A DNA stretch of 64,000 nucleotides, taken from positions 1 to 64,000 of the forward strand of contig NZ_NRSD01000001.1 in the NCBI RefSeq assembly GCF_016583985.1, given 5' to 3'. Shown here piece by piece: positions 25,870 to 37,596 of the stretch. This DNA is from Thiocapsa imhoffii (GTDB taxonomy: Bacteria; Pseudomonadota; Gammaproteobacteria; Chromatiales; Chromatiaceae). How positions within the stretch are numbered: position 1 is the first letter of the stretch; every line of letters begins with the position of its first letter. The notes beneath the pieces were generated by a model. That model made no database searches and had not been told where the DNA came from. It saw only the letters and a program-made list of their open reading frames with translations. The position numbers and the translations under genes are program-made.

Positions 25870-26733
25870 TCAGACGGCGGCGGCACCACTGACGATCTCG
25901 GAGATCTCCTGGGTGATGGCTGCCTGGCGGGCCTTGTTGTAGACCAGCTGCAATTCGCTGATCAGGTTCCCCGCATTGTCCGAGGCCGACTTCATCGCGA
26001 CCATCCGTGCGGATTGCTCACAAGCGCCGTTCTCGACGACGGCCTGGTAGACCAAGGATTCGATGTAGCGTGTCAGGAGTCCATTCAACACGGTTCGCGC
26101 ATCCGGCTCGTAGATGTAGTCCCAGCGATGGGGCATCTCGGCCTGCTCTTCGCCCACGATCGGAACCAGCTGTTGGATCGCCGGGCGCTGCGTCATGGTG
26201 TTGATGAACTGGTTGCTTGCGATATAGATGGCATCGAGTTTTCCGGCCTCGAAGGCGTCGAGCATCACCTTGATGGGCCCGATCAGATCCTCGATGTGCG
26301 GCTTGTCACCGAGATGGGTGACCTGCGCGAGAACCTCCCCGCCGAACCGCTTGAAAAAACCGAGTGCCTTGGTGCCGATCGTGCAGAAGGCGGGTTCGGC
26401 CCCGGCCGCGCGCTTCTCCTTGATGTCGATCACCAAGCGCCGGAACAGATTGCTGTTCAGGCCGCCACAGAGGCCACGATCGGACGACACCACGATGTAG
26501 CCGACCCGTTTCAGTGGCCGCTCGATCGCCATGAAGGAGTGGCGATACTCGGGGGTTGCGCGCGCGAGATGGCTGATGACCTGCAGCATCTTTTCGGAAT
26601 AGGGTCGTGAGGATGCCATCCGGTCCTGCGCTTTGCGCATCTTGGATGCCGCCACCATTTGCATGGCGCCGGTGATTTTCTGCGTGCTTTTGATGCTCGC
26701 GATCTTGGTGCGGATTTCTTTGGCGCCTGCCAT
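25870..26733 (-). CDS. atpG: ATP synthase F1 gamma subunit
   Basis: This is the rotating central stalk subunit, 287 residues. The conserved N-terminal helix ([19 protein letters not shown]) and the C-terminal helix ([15 protein letters not shown]) that together form the coiled shaft are both present, with [10 protein letters not shown] in between. It is in the standard position between atpA and atpD, 124 bases after atpA. Confidence 0.98.
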   Translation of the reverse strand: MAGAKEIRTKIASIKSTQKITGAMQMVAASKMRKAQDRMASSRPYSEKMLQVISHLARATPEYRHSFMAIERPLKRVGYIVVSSDRGLCGGLNSNLFRRLVIDIKEKRAAGAEPAFCTIGTKALGFFKRFGGEVLAQVTHLGDKPHIEDLIGPIKVMLDAFEAGKLDAIYIASNQFINTMTQRPAIQQLVPIVGEEQAEMPHRWDYIYEPDARTVLNGLLTRYIESLVYQAVVENGACEQSARMVAMKSASDNAGNLISELQLVYNKARQAAITQEISEIVSGAAAV

Positions 26734-26857
26734 GCTTGAGCTCCCGGCCTTCGATCACCGGCCGCCAGTCTTGTCTCCGGGCGCGGTGGGGTAATGATGC
26801 AGTCCTGAGCCGCCGTGGTTGGGCTGCCCGCGGTGGGAGCCCAACCTTGGCATCCGA

Positions 26858-28399
<1,542 letters not shown>

Positions 28400-28412
28400 G
28401 GCGGTGTCCCGT

Positions 28413-28952
28413 TCAGAATTGCAGTGCTTGAGCCAGTTGCTGGAGCTTCCCGCGGACCGAGTCGTCGATCACGACGTCGCCGGCACGGATCTCGATCCCA
28501 CCGATCAGCGCGGTGTCGGTCTCGACCGTGATGTCCACGCGGCCGCCGAAGCGTTTGGCGAGAGAGGCCGCGATGGCAGCCTGCTCGGCGTCGGTGATCT
28601 CAAACGCGCTGCGGATCAGGACATTGGTGACACCCTGATCGGCGATGCGGCTGGCTTCGAACAGTCGTGTGATCTCGGGCAGTGCGGCCAGCCGGCGGTT
28701 GTGCGCGAGCAAGCTCAGAAGATTGGCAGCCTCCGGCGGAAAGTCATCACCGCAGACATCAAGCACGAGCTTGCGGGTGCGCTCGCGCGGGACGTTCGGA
28801 TTGGCGATCTGCTCGGCGATCCTTGGATCGGACACGATCGCCGCCAGGGTCTGCAAGGCGACCGACCAGGTCTCCACCTGACCGACCTCTTTCGCGCGCT
28901 CGAATACGGCCTCGGCATAGGGCCGTGCGATGGTGGTGATGTCTCCGGCCAT
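28413..28952 (-). CDS. atpH: ATP synthase F1 delta subunit
   Basis: The delta subunit links F1 to the peripheral stalk. The 179-residue protein has the N-terminal helical domain ([17 protein letters not shown]) and the C-terminal family signature around [20 protein letters not shown]. It lies 9 bases after atpF in the conserved operon order. Confidence 0.97.
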   Translation of the reverse strand: MAGDITTIARPYAEAVFERAKEVGQVETWSVALQTLAAIVSDPRIAEQIANPNVPRERTRKLVLDVCGDDFPPEAANLLSLLAHNRRLAALPEITRLFEASRIADQGVTNVLIRSAFEITDAEQAAIAASLAKRFGGRVDITVETDTALIGGIEIRAGDVVIDDSVRGKLQQLAQALQF

Positions 28953-28961
28953 GGGCGGTCC

Positions 28962-29432
28962 TTAAAGCTGCTTGGCGAACGAATCGACGAGGCCTCTATG
29001 CGTGTCGATATCGATCTCCTTCTGTAGGATCTTCTCCGCGGCGGCCACGGCGAGCGAGGCGACGCGCTCGCGGAGTTCTTCGCGGGCGCGATTGGTCTCG
29101 CGATCGATTTCGGCCTGAGCCGCCGCGACCACGCGTCCGCTCTCGTCACGGGCGTCGTTCTTGGCTTCCTCGATGATTTCGTTGGCCCGCTTCTGCGCCT
29201 GCGCGACGATGTCGGCAGCGGTGGTCTTGGCCTCCTTGATCAGAACCAACGCGCGCTGCTCACCGAGCTCTTTTTCCTGGTGACCGCGTTCGGCGGCGGC
29301 GAGACCTTCGGCGATCCTCATCTTGCGATCGGCAAGCGCCGTGACGATCGGTGGCCACACGTATTTCATGCAAAACCAGACGAACAGCGCAAAGGCGATC
29401 ATCTGGGCGAACAGGGTTAGATTGATATTCAT
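28962..29432 (-). CDS. atpF: ATP synthase F0 b subunit
   Basis: This is the peripheral stalk subunit of 156 residues. A single N-terminal membrane helix (residues about 5-25, LFAQMIAFALFVWFCMKYVW) is followed by a long charged coiled-coil helix. There is one atpF copy and no b-prime gene, the usual gammaproteobacterial arrangement. It lies 79 bases after atpE. Confidence 0.97.
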   Translation of the reverse strand: MNINLTLFAQMIAFALFVWFCMKYVWPPIVTALADRKMRIAEGLAAAERGHQEKELGEQRALVLIKEAKTTAADIVAQAQKRANEIIEEAKNDARDESGRVVAAAQAEIDRETNRAREELRERVASLAVAAAEKILQKEIDIDTHRGLVDSFAKQL

Positions 29433-29511
29433 ACCTAAGCCTCGTGCCTAAACCTCGGGGCGCTGCTCGCGCAGCGCGAGCGACGCACTCCCGACCGGAG
29501 CCGGACCTTGT

Positions 29512-30670
<1,159 letters not shown>

Positions 30671-30677
30671 TCAACTC

Positions 30678-31103
30678 TCACTTCGTGGTTCGTTCAGGCA
30701 ATTGGGCAGCGATCAGTGGGGGAATGACCTGAATCGCCAGATAAGCACCAAGCAAGGCCGGTAGACTGAGGTCGTCCAGCGTCATGAAAGCAATGGTGAA
30801 TGCGCCGAGGATCAGACCGAGCTTTGCCAACTCGGCGCCATAGATGCGCATGACCAGACGGCCCGGCTCCTGAGCACGGTAGCCGCGAAAGACCAGCGTT
30901 GCGAACAATGCATTAGCCAGGATACAGGCTCCAGCGCCGATAACGACCGAGAGCACGACCGAGGCTCCAAACGGGAGGGCGAACGCCACAGCCACCATGC
31001 CAAGGATGGTCTGGTATGTCAGGACCCGTTTGGCCTGGCGCACGTCCGAGTGTTGCATTGGATCGTCACGATATGGCTGAGCAAATTGCTCAAGCGCCGA
31101 CAT
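30678..31103 (-). CDS. atpI: ATP synthase subunit I
   Basis: AtpI is a small membrane protein that assists c-ring assembly or Mg2+ uptake. The 141-residue protein has four predicted membrane helices (segments starting near residues 30, 55, 90 and 110). It is the first gene of the atp operon, and the 59 bases between it and parB presumably carry some regulatory sequence. No strong promoter consensus is visible there. Confidence 0.9.
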   Translation of the reverse strand: MSALEQFAQPYRDDPMQHSDVRQAKRVLTYQTILGMVAVAFALPFGASVVLSVVIGAGACILANALFATLVFRGYRAQEPGRLVMRIYGAELAKLGLILGAFTIAFMTLDDLSLPALLGAYLAIQVIPPLIAAQLPERTTK

Positions 31104-31162
31104 TATAAGCGTCCATCGATATTGGGGTCAACGTGCTGTCGGATTCATGGCGCCGAAGCCCA

Positions 31163-32095
31163 TCATTTGATGTGCGAGAGAATCCCATCGAGTTCGTCGA
31201 GGCTGTTGTAGGCGATCACCAACTTTCCCGTGCCGCGCTGGCCGGGCTTGATCTCGACCCGAGCGCCGAGGCGGTCGGTGAGATCGCTCTGGAGCCGGCG
31301 AATATTGGGATCGAGGGCGGGGTCGCGCTCGCTGACCGGGGTCGGCTCCCCCGGTTGCTGGAGCCGACGCACGAGCCGTTCGGTCTCGCGCACCGACAGA
31401 CCCGCGCGCACGACCTGAACCGCCGCGCGGACCTGCTCGGGTCCGCGCAGGCCTAGTAAGGCACGCGCATGCCCCATCTCGAGTAGGCCCTGCTCAAGGC
31501 GCTCCCGGACCTCGGGTTCGAGATCGAGCAGACGCAGGAGGTTCGTGACCATGGAGCGCGACTTGCCCAGTGCGTCGGCGATCTGTTGGTGCGTGAGTTC
31601 GAACTCCTTGAGCAGGCGTTCGAGGGCACCGGCCTCTTCGAGCGGTTTGAGGTCGGTGCGCTGGATGTTCTCGATCAGGCCGATGGCGAGCGCCGCCTGT
31701 TCCTCGACGTCGCGCACGATGGCGGGGATCTCGGCGAGTCCGGCCTGCTGGCAGGCCCGCCAGCGGCGCTCCCCGGCGATGATCTCATAGCGGTCGGTGG
31801 CGAGTGCGCGCACCAGGATCGGCTGGATCACGCCTTGGGCGAGAATGGAGTCGGTCAATTCACGCAGCGCATCGGGATCGAAATCGTGCCGCGGCTGATA
31901 GCGGCCGGGCTTGATCCACTCGATCGGCAGTCGGGTGATCCGCTCGCCGTCGGGCGTGCTGGTCGCGGTGCGGGCGTCGTCCGCGTCGGCGTCGGCGGCA
32001 ACCGTGACCATGGGCGCGCGCGCGGCCCCGAGCAGCGCATCGAGGCCGCGGCCGAGCCCCTTTTTTTTCGGCGGGACGGTGTGCTCGTTATCCAT
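31163..32095 (-). CDS. parB: chromosome partitioning protein ParB
   Basis: ParB binds parS sites near the origin and spreads as a CTP-dependent clamp for chromosome segregation. The start chosen is ATG 32095 (MDNEHTVPPKKKGLGRGLDALLG), because the GRGLDALLG motif belongs at the N-terminus; the open frame extends 86 codons further upstream without similarity. The 310-residue protein has the CTP/parS domain motif IAGERRWRA, a central HTH (THQQIADALGKSRSMVTNLLR) and a C-terminal dimerisation domain. It lies 121 bases downstream of parA. Confidence 0.96.
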   Translation of the reverse strand: MDNEHTVPPKKKGLGRGLDALLGAARAPMVTVAADADADDARTATSTPDGERITRLPIEWIKPGRYQPRHDFDPDALRELTDSILAQGVIQPILVRALATDRYEIIAGERRWRACQQAGLAEIPAIVRDVEEQAALAIGLIENIQRTDLKPLEEAGALERLLKEFELTHQQIADALGKSRSMVTNLLRLLDLEPEVRERLEQGLLEMGHARALLGLRGPEQVRAAVQVVRAGLSVRETERLVRRLQQPGEPTPVSERDPALDPNIRRLQSDLTDRLGARVEIKPGQRGTGKLVIAYNSLDELDGILSHIK

Positions 32096-32216
32096 TAGAT
32101 TCGGTTGGGTCGTGATCAGCTCGAAGTGCGGTACCGAGGGCATCTCGGCGGGGTTTGGCGGGACGTCCGGCAGCACGGTGCTCGCCCTTGCGCGCGGGTC
32201 GGTTGCGCACCGGACG

Positions 32217-33005
32217 TCAGGCGGCGGACGCGCGACTCGCGCGCCGTCGCAGCACCTCGCTCGCGAGCGCGAGATAGGCGATGGCCCCCTTGGACGCGGG
32301 ATCGTAGAGCAGCGCCGGCAGACCATGGCTCGGTGCTTCGGCGAGTCGGACATTACGCGGGATGATGGTCCGATACACCTGTTCCTTAAAGTGGGTCACC
32401 AATTGGGTCGAGACCTGATTGGCGAGATTGTTGCGCGGGTCGTGCATGGTGCGCAGGATCCCCTCGACCCGCAGTCGTTGGTTGCGGTTGGCGCGGATCT
32501 GCTCGATGGTGTCCATCAGGGCCGACAGACCCTCGAGGGCGTAGTACTCACACTGAATCGGGATCAAGACGCCATCGGCCACCACCAAGGCATTCACGGT
32601 CAGCATGTTGAGTGATGGCGGGCAGTCGATGATGACCAGGTCGTAAGCCTCGAGCGCGTGCTCCAGCACCCGGGTGAGGCGTAACTCGCGATCCTGCGAA
32701 CCGATGAGCCCGACCTCGGCGGCGGTCAGGTCGGCATTCGCCGGGAGCAGATCGAAGCCGGGGGCCGGGTCGGCGACGCGACACAGACAGGCGGCCAGCG
32801 CACTGTCGCCGAGCAGGAGATCGCAGGTCGAATGGGTGAGCTGATGCTTATCAATGCCGCACCCCATGGTGGCATTGCCCTGTGGATCCAGATCGACGAG
32901 GAGGACGCGACGCTTCAGCGAGGCGAGCGAAGCGGCCAGATTGACCGCCGTCGTGGTCTTGCCGACGCCGCCTTTCTGGTTGGCAATCGCGATGATGTTG
33001 ACCAT
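32217..33005 (-). CDS. parA: chromosome partitioning ATPase ParA/Soj
   Basis: ParA is a deviant Walker ATPase that works with ParB in origin segregation. From ATG 33005 the protein has 262 residues, with the deviant Walker [10 protein letters not shown] near residue 11 and [13 protein letters not shown]. An ATG 15 bases upstream is possible but would overlap rsmG. It lies in the mnmG-rsmG-parAB cluster found near the origin in many bacteria. Confidence 0.96.
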   Translation of the reverse strand: MVNIIAIANQKGGVGKTTTAVNLAASLASLKRRVLLVDLDPQGNATMGCGIDKHQLTHSTCDLLLGDSALAACLCRVADPAPGFDLLPANADLTAAEVGLIGSQDRELRLTRVLEHALEAYDLVIIDCPPSLNMLTVNALVVADGVLIPIQCEYYALEGLSALMDTIEQIRANRNQRLRVEGILRTMHDPRNNLANQVSTQLVTHFKEQVYRTIIPRNVRLAEAPSHGLPALLYDPASKGAIAYLALASEVLRRRASRASAA

Positions 33006-33012
33006 GGTCGAC

Positions 33013-33663
33013 TCAATCACTCCTTAGGACGAGCAGGTGACGTTCGGCGTCGAGGAACGGGATGCGTAGGGGCTCGATGCTCAGGGTGAGGTCCGCGTCG
33101 GTTGGCATCCGCGTGACCTCGGAGAGATCGCGACCCTTCATCAGAAGCACGCGACCAGGTCGCGCAAGCAACCCGTGCTGCAGGACCGGTTGCAGGTGGG
33201 CATAGGCCACGGCACGACTGACTATGGTACTGAAGTTTCGCCCCGGCCGGTATGTCGCGATCCGCGCCTGGACGGTTTCGACGTTCTCGAGGCCCAGTTC
33301 GAGTATCACCTGGCGCACGAATGTGAGCTTTTTGAGTTGGCTGTCGAGCAGCCAGAAGTGCCGCCGCGGTTCGAGGATGGCCAGCGGCAGCCCTGGCAGC
33401 CCCGCCCCGGTGCCGAGATCCAGCACGTGCTCCCCGAACAGGTACGGCCGCACCGCGAGACTGTCGAGGAGATGCCGCGGGATCATCGCGGCCGGCTCGC
33501 GCACGGCGGTGAGATTGTAGGCGCGATTCCAGTGCGCCAGCAGGGTGACGAAGTGCAGCAGGCGCGTGTGGGCCAACTCGTCGAGCGGTTGGCCGAGCGC
33601 CGTGGCGCCCTGGGTCAAACGCTCGGCGAGTTCAGTCGGTGCGGGGGGCGTGGGCGGGTTCAC
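33013..33663 (-). CDS. rsmG: 16S rRNA (guanine-527-N7)-methyltransferase RsmG
   Basis: RsmG (GidB) methylates G527 of 16S rRNA. The 216-residue protein has the SAM-binding motif [17 protein letters not shown] and the segment [15 protein letters not shown]. It starts with a GTG that overlaps the mnmG stop (GTGA), so translation is probably coupled. Confidence 0.96.
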   Translation of the reverse strand: MNPPTPPAPTELAERLTQGATALGQPLDELAHTRLLHFVTLLAHWNRAYNLTAVREPAAMIPRHLLDSLAVRPYLFGEHVLDLGTGAGLPGLPLAILEPRRHFWLLDSQLKKLTFVRQVILELGLENVETVQARIATYRPGRNFSTIVSRAVAYAHLQPVLQHGLLARPGRVLLMKGRDLSEVTRMPTDADLTLSIEPLRIPFLDAERHLLVLRSD

Positions 33664-35534
33664 GCGCAGCGCCGTTTCAGATGGATGAGCAGCAGCGAGA
33701 CGGCCGCGGGCGTCATGCCTGGAATCCGCGCGGCCTGGCCGATGGTGATGGGGCGGACCCGGTTGAGTTTCTCGCGTACCTCGCTGGAGAGTCCGCGCAC
33801 CTGATCGTAATCGAGATCCGCGGGCAGGGCACGGGCCTCCTGGTCACGTTGACGTGCGATCTCATCCTGTTGGCGCTCGATGTAGCCCTGATAGCGTGCT
33901 TGGATCTCCAGCTGCTCGGTGACCTCCGCGCTTAGGGGCGCCGGCGGGGCGCCGGCCAGTGCGATGACCCCGGCGTAGCCGACATTGGGGCGGGCGAGCA
34001 ACTCCGTGGCGCGGGTCTCGCGCCGCAACGGCTCACCGAGGATGCGCGTGCTCAAGTCCGGGTCGAGCCGTTCGGGACGGACCCAGGTGTCCTGGAGGCG
34101 TTGGCGCTCGCGTTCGAGGGCCTCGCGCTTGTGGGAGAAGTGCCGCCAGCGGGTCTCATCGACGAGCCCGAGCTGCCGGCCGGTCTCGGTCAGGCGCAGA
34201 TCCGCGTTGTCCTCGCGCAGCAGCAGCCGGTACTCGGCGCGACTGGTGAACATCCGATAGGGCTCGGTGGTGCCGCGCGTGATCAAATCATCGATCATGA
34301 CGCCCAGGTAGGCCTCGTCACGACGCGGTCGCCACGACTCTCGTTCCTGGACTTGGAGTGCGGCGTTCGTGCCGGCGAGCAGCCCCTGTGCCGCCGCTTC
34401 CTCGTAGCCGGTGGTCCCGTTGATCTGGCCGGCGAAATAGAGGCCCTGGAGGGCGCGGGTCTCCAATGATGGCTTGAGGTCGCGGGGATCGAAATAGTCA
34501 TACTCGATCGCGTAACCGGGGCGGGTGATCCGGGCGTGCTCGAACCCGGTGATCGAGCGCACCAGAGCCTGCTGGATGTCGAAGGGCAGGCTCGTTGAGA
34601 TGCCATTAGGATAGACTTCATGGGTCTGTAATCCTTCCGGCTCGACGAAGATCTGATGCGAGGCCTTTTCGGCGAAGCGCACGACCTTGTCCTCGATCGA
34701 CGGGCAGTAGCGGGGACCGACGCCGGCGATCACGCCGGTGTAGAGTGGCGAGCGCGTGAGCCCGGAGTGAATGATCTCGTGGGTACGCGGGTTGGTGTGG
34801 GTGATGTGGCAGCTCACCTGCGGCGGGTGATCGGCGGCGCTGCCGAGGAAGGAGAACACCGGGGTGGGTTGATCGCCGGGTTGCTCGCTGAGACGGCGAT
34901 AATCGATGGTGCGCCCATCGATACGCGGTGGGGTGCCGGTCTTCAGACGCTCGACCCGCAAGCCCAGTGCCCGCAGGCGGCGCGACAAGGCGTTCGACGG
35001 TGGATCGCCGGCCCGGCCGCCCTCATAGTTGGACAAACCAATATGAATGCGACCGCCGAGAAAGGTCCCGACGGTCAGCACCACGGCCTGCGCCTGAATC
35101 CGCAACCCCATTTGGGTCTCGACGCCGATCACCCGGTCCTGCTCGATCAGGAGATCCTCGACGCTTTGTTGAAAGAGAAAGAGATTGGGCTGATGCTCGA
35201 CCGCGTGGCGCACGGCAGCCTTATAAAGGGCGCGGTCAGCCTGTGCGCGGGTTGCCCGCACCGCCGCGCCCTTGCTGGCATTGAGGATGCGAAATTGGAT
35301 CCCGCCGCGATCGGCGGCGCGCGCCATGAGACCACCCAGGGCATCGATCTCCCGGACCAGGTGACCCTTGCCGATCCCCCCGATCGCCGGATTACAGCTC
35401 ATCTGGCCGATCGTTTCGAGATTCTGGGTCAGCAGCAGGGTCTGGGCACCGCAGCGCGCGGCCGCCAAGGCCGCCTCGGTTCCGGCATGACCACCGCCCA
35501 CCACCACCACGTCGTACGGATCGCCAAACACCAT
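33660..35534 (-). CDS. mnmG: tRNA uridine-5-carboxymethylaminomethyl(34) synthesis enzyme MnmG
   Basis: MnmG (GidA) acts with MnmE to modify the wobble uridine of several tRNAs. The 624-residue protein has the N-terminal FAD motif [21 protein letters not shown], the conserved segments [15 protein letters not shown] and [10 protein letters not shown], and a C-terminal MnmE-binding region. It is the first gene of the leftward block. It diverges from the moxR gene over a 59-base gap, too small to hold oriC. Confidence 0.98.
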   Translation of the reverse strand: MVFGDPYDVVVVGGGHAGTEAALAAARCGAQTLLLTQNLETIGQMSCNPAIGGIGKGHLVREIDALGGLMARAADRGGIQFRILNASKGAAVRATRAQADRALYKAAVRHAVEHQPNLFLFQQSVEDLLIEQDRVIGVETQMGLRIQAQAVVLTVGTFLGGRIHIGLSNYEGGRAGDPPSNALSRRLRALGLRVERLKTGTPPRIDGRTIDYRRLSEQPGDQPTPVFSFLGSAADHPPQVSCHITHTNPRTHEIIHSGLTRSPLYTGVIAGVGPRYCPSIEDKVVRFAEKASHQIFVEPEGLQTHEVYPNGISTSLPFDIQQALVRSITGFEHARITRPGYAIEYDYFDPRDLKPSLETRALQGLYFAGQINGTTGYEEAAAQGLLAGTNAALQVQERESWRPRRDEAYLGVMIDDLITRGTTEPYRMFTSRAEYRLLLREDNADLRLTETGRQLGLVDETRWRHFSHKREALERERQRLQDTWVRPERLDPDLSTRILGEPLRRETRATELLARPNVGYAGVIALAGAPPAPLSAEVTEQLEIQARYQGYIERQQDEIARQRDQEARALPADLDYDQVRGLSSEVREKLNRVRPITIGQAARIPGMTPAAVSLLLIHLKRRCA

Positions 35535-35593
35535 ATCAGGATACTCAAGTCTATGACGGAGCGAAGTTTAACCCAAACGGGCGCGCCCTGGTC

Positions 35594-36562
35594 GTGGCCC
35601 CGGAGCCGAGCGTCGTGATGCGGGGCCCGCAGCGCTCACACGCGAGCGCCGTTCTGTCCGAGCAGCTCCTCACGGCGGCCGGCGCGGTGATCCTCGGCAA
35701 GGACCAGGAACTGCGACTCGCGTTCGCGTGCCTGATCGCGCGTGGACATCTCTTGATCGAGGACGTCCCGGGCGTCGGCAAGACCACGCTCGCCCATCTG
35801 CTCGCGCGCCTGCTCGGACTCGAGTATGCGCGCATTCAATTCACCAGCGACCTGCTGCCGGCGGATATCGTCGGGGTGTCGGTCTATGATCGCGCCACCG
35901 AATCGTTCCGTTTCCACCCGGGCCCGGTCTTCGCGCAACTGCTGCTTGCCGATGAGATCAATCGGGCGACCCCGAAGGCGCAGAGCGCGCTCCTCGAGGC
36001 GATGGAAGAGCGCCAGGTGACGGTCGAGGGCGAGACCCGCGCCCTGCCCGAGCCCTTCTTCGTGATCGCGACCCAGAATCCGCTCTTCCAGGTCGGGACG
36101 TTTCCGCTCCCGGAGTCGCAGCTCGACCGCTTCCTGATGCGCATCCGGCTGGGCTATCCGGCCGCCGAGCAAGAGAAGGCCCTGCTCGCCGGGGAGGATC
36201 GGCGCGCGCTGATCGAGCGCCAACAGCCGGTTCTGTCCCGTGCGCAATTGCTCACGCTCCAGCGGCTGGTCGAGCAAACCCATGCCGCGCCGGCCATTAT
36301 CGACTATGTGCATGCCATTCTGCGCGCGACCCGCGGGAGCGAGCGCTTTCTGCATGGTCTCTCGCCCCGCGCGGGGTTGGGGATCCTGCGCGCGGCCAAG
36401 GCATGGGCACTGCTCGCGCATCGCGATTATGTCATCCCCGAGGACGTGCAGACCGTGCTACCAGCCTGCGTGGTGCATCGTCTGGTCGCCTCCGAACAGG
36501 GTGGACGTCTCGACGAGGAGTCGGTGGTCAGCACGATCCTTGAGCATATCGCCTTGACATGA
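35594..36562 (+). CDS. MoxR-family AAA+ ATPase
   Basis: MoxR ATPases act as chaperones that activate partner complexes, often together with DUF58 proteins. The 322-residue protein has Walker A EDVPGVGKTTLA, Walker B LLADEINRATPKAQSALLEAM and sensor ATQNPLFQVGTFPLPESQLDRF. The first start is a GTG at 35594; an ATG at 35618 is an alternative. Its stop overlaps the DUF58 start (ATGA), giving an operon moxR-DUF58-tgpA. Confidence 0.92.
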   Translation: MAPEPSVVMRGPQRSHASAVLSEQLLTAAGAVILGKDQELRLAFACLIARGHLLIEDVPGVGKTTLAHLLARLLGLEYARIQFTSDLLPADIVGVSVYDRATESFRFHPGPVFAQLLLADEINRATPKAQSALLEAMEERQVTVEGETRALPEPFFVIATQNPLFQVGTFPLPESQLDRFLMRIRLGYPAAEQEKALLAGEDRRALIERQQPVLSRAQLLTLQRLVEQTHAAPAIIDYVHAILRATRGSERFLHGLSPRAGLGILRAAKAWALLAHRDYVIPEDVQTVLPACVVHRLVASEQGGRLDEESVVSTILEHIALT

Positions 36563-37596
36563 GGACCAGGCGGGCACCCTCACCCCCGCCGGGGTGGCGA
36601 CTGGGCTGGCAGCGGCTGCGCCGGTCGTTGCTGCGGGGGCTGTTGCGACGCATCCCGGCGGATGCCGATGGGGTTGCGCGCGTTGGGCGACGACGCATCT
36701 TCATCCTGCCGACGGCGAGCGGCCTGCGCTTCGCCGCGGTGCTCTTCGTGATGCTGCTGGGATCACTCAACTATCAGAATAACCTAGGCTTGCTATTCAC
36801 CTTTTTCCTGGCCTCGGTGGCGCTCGTGGCCATGCATCACACTTGGTTCAACCTCTTGGGGTTGGGGGTGCGGGTCCGCGGCGGGGCCCCGGTCTTTGCG
36901 GGGGACGACGCCGTCTTCGAGGTCTTGATCGAGAATCCGGGACGTCGCAGCCGCTATGATCTGGTCCTGAGCTGCGCGGCGCGGCGGCTTGATGGGGTCG
37001 CGGTCGCGGGTGGGGACGTCGGCACCTTGCGCATCGCCGTGGCCGCGCCCCGACGGGGTCTGCTCGCCCTGGACGACATCCAGCTCGAGACCCGCTATCC
37101 ACTGCATCTGTTTCGGGCCTGGTGCCACATCATGACGACCGCGACGACCTTGATCTACCCCAAGCCGAGCGCCTTCGCGCCGGTACCGCGGGCGGCCGCG
37201 GGCGATACCGAGCCGCGCCGTCAGCAGGGTGTCGAGGGGATGGAGGATTATCTGGGTCCGCGTGGTTATCGCGACGGCGACTCGCCAAAGCAGATCGATT
37301 GGAAGGTGTTCGCCCGTGAGCGCGGCCTGTTCGTGAAACAATTCGGTGGGTACGAGGGGCAGGAGGTCTGGATCGACTGGCGGGCGCTCAGGGTCACGGA
37401 CCCGGAGGAACGAATCAGTCTCCTGGCGCGTCAACTCCTCGATGCCGCGGAGGCCGGCGTCCGCTACGGTTTGCGGTTGCCTGGAGTCCAGGAGTCGCCC
37501 GGTCGCGGTGATCTTCATCTCCAACAGTGTTTGACCCATCTCGCGCTCTACGAACCTGATGACGATGCGATCGATCCCACCATCCGAGCGGCCTGA
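36559..37596 (+). CDS. DUF58-domain protein
   Basis: The 345-residue protein has two N-terminal membrane helices (residues about 50-95) and a C-terminal DUF58 domain with the signature DYLGPRGYRDGDSPKQIDWKV, related to a von Willebrand A fold. DUF58 proteins are usual partners of MoxR ATPases. Its start overlaps the moxR stop, and its end overlaps the transglutaminase gene by 38 bases. The cellular role is not established. Confidence 0.9.
   Translation: MRTRRAPSPPPGWRLGWQRLRRSLLRGLLRRIPADADGVARVGRRRIFILPTASGLRFAAVLFVMLLGSLNYQNNLGLLFTFFLASVALVAMHHTWFNLLGLGVRVRGGAPVFAGDDAVFEVLIENPGRRSRYDLVLSCAARRLDGVAVAGGDVGTLRIAVAAPRRGLLALDDIQLETRYPLHLFRAWCHIMTTATTLIYPKPSAFAPVPRAAAGDTEPRRQQGVEGMEDYLGPRGYRDGDSPKQIDWKVFARERGLFVKQFGGYEGQEVWIDWRALRVTDPEERISLLARQLLDAAEAGVRYGLRLPGVQESPGRGDLHLQQCLTHLALYEPDDDAIDPTIRAA

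Noticed and set aside
31163..33005. parS sites near parAB
   Set aside because: I looked at CACGTG-centred sites throughout the window; none has the extended palindrome of parS.
35535..35593. oriC next to mnmG
   Set aside because: The gap between mnmG and moxR is only 59 bases and has no DnaA-box cluster, so the origin must be elsewhere.
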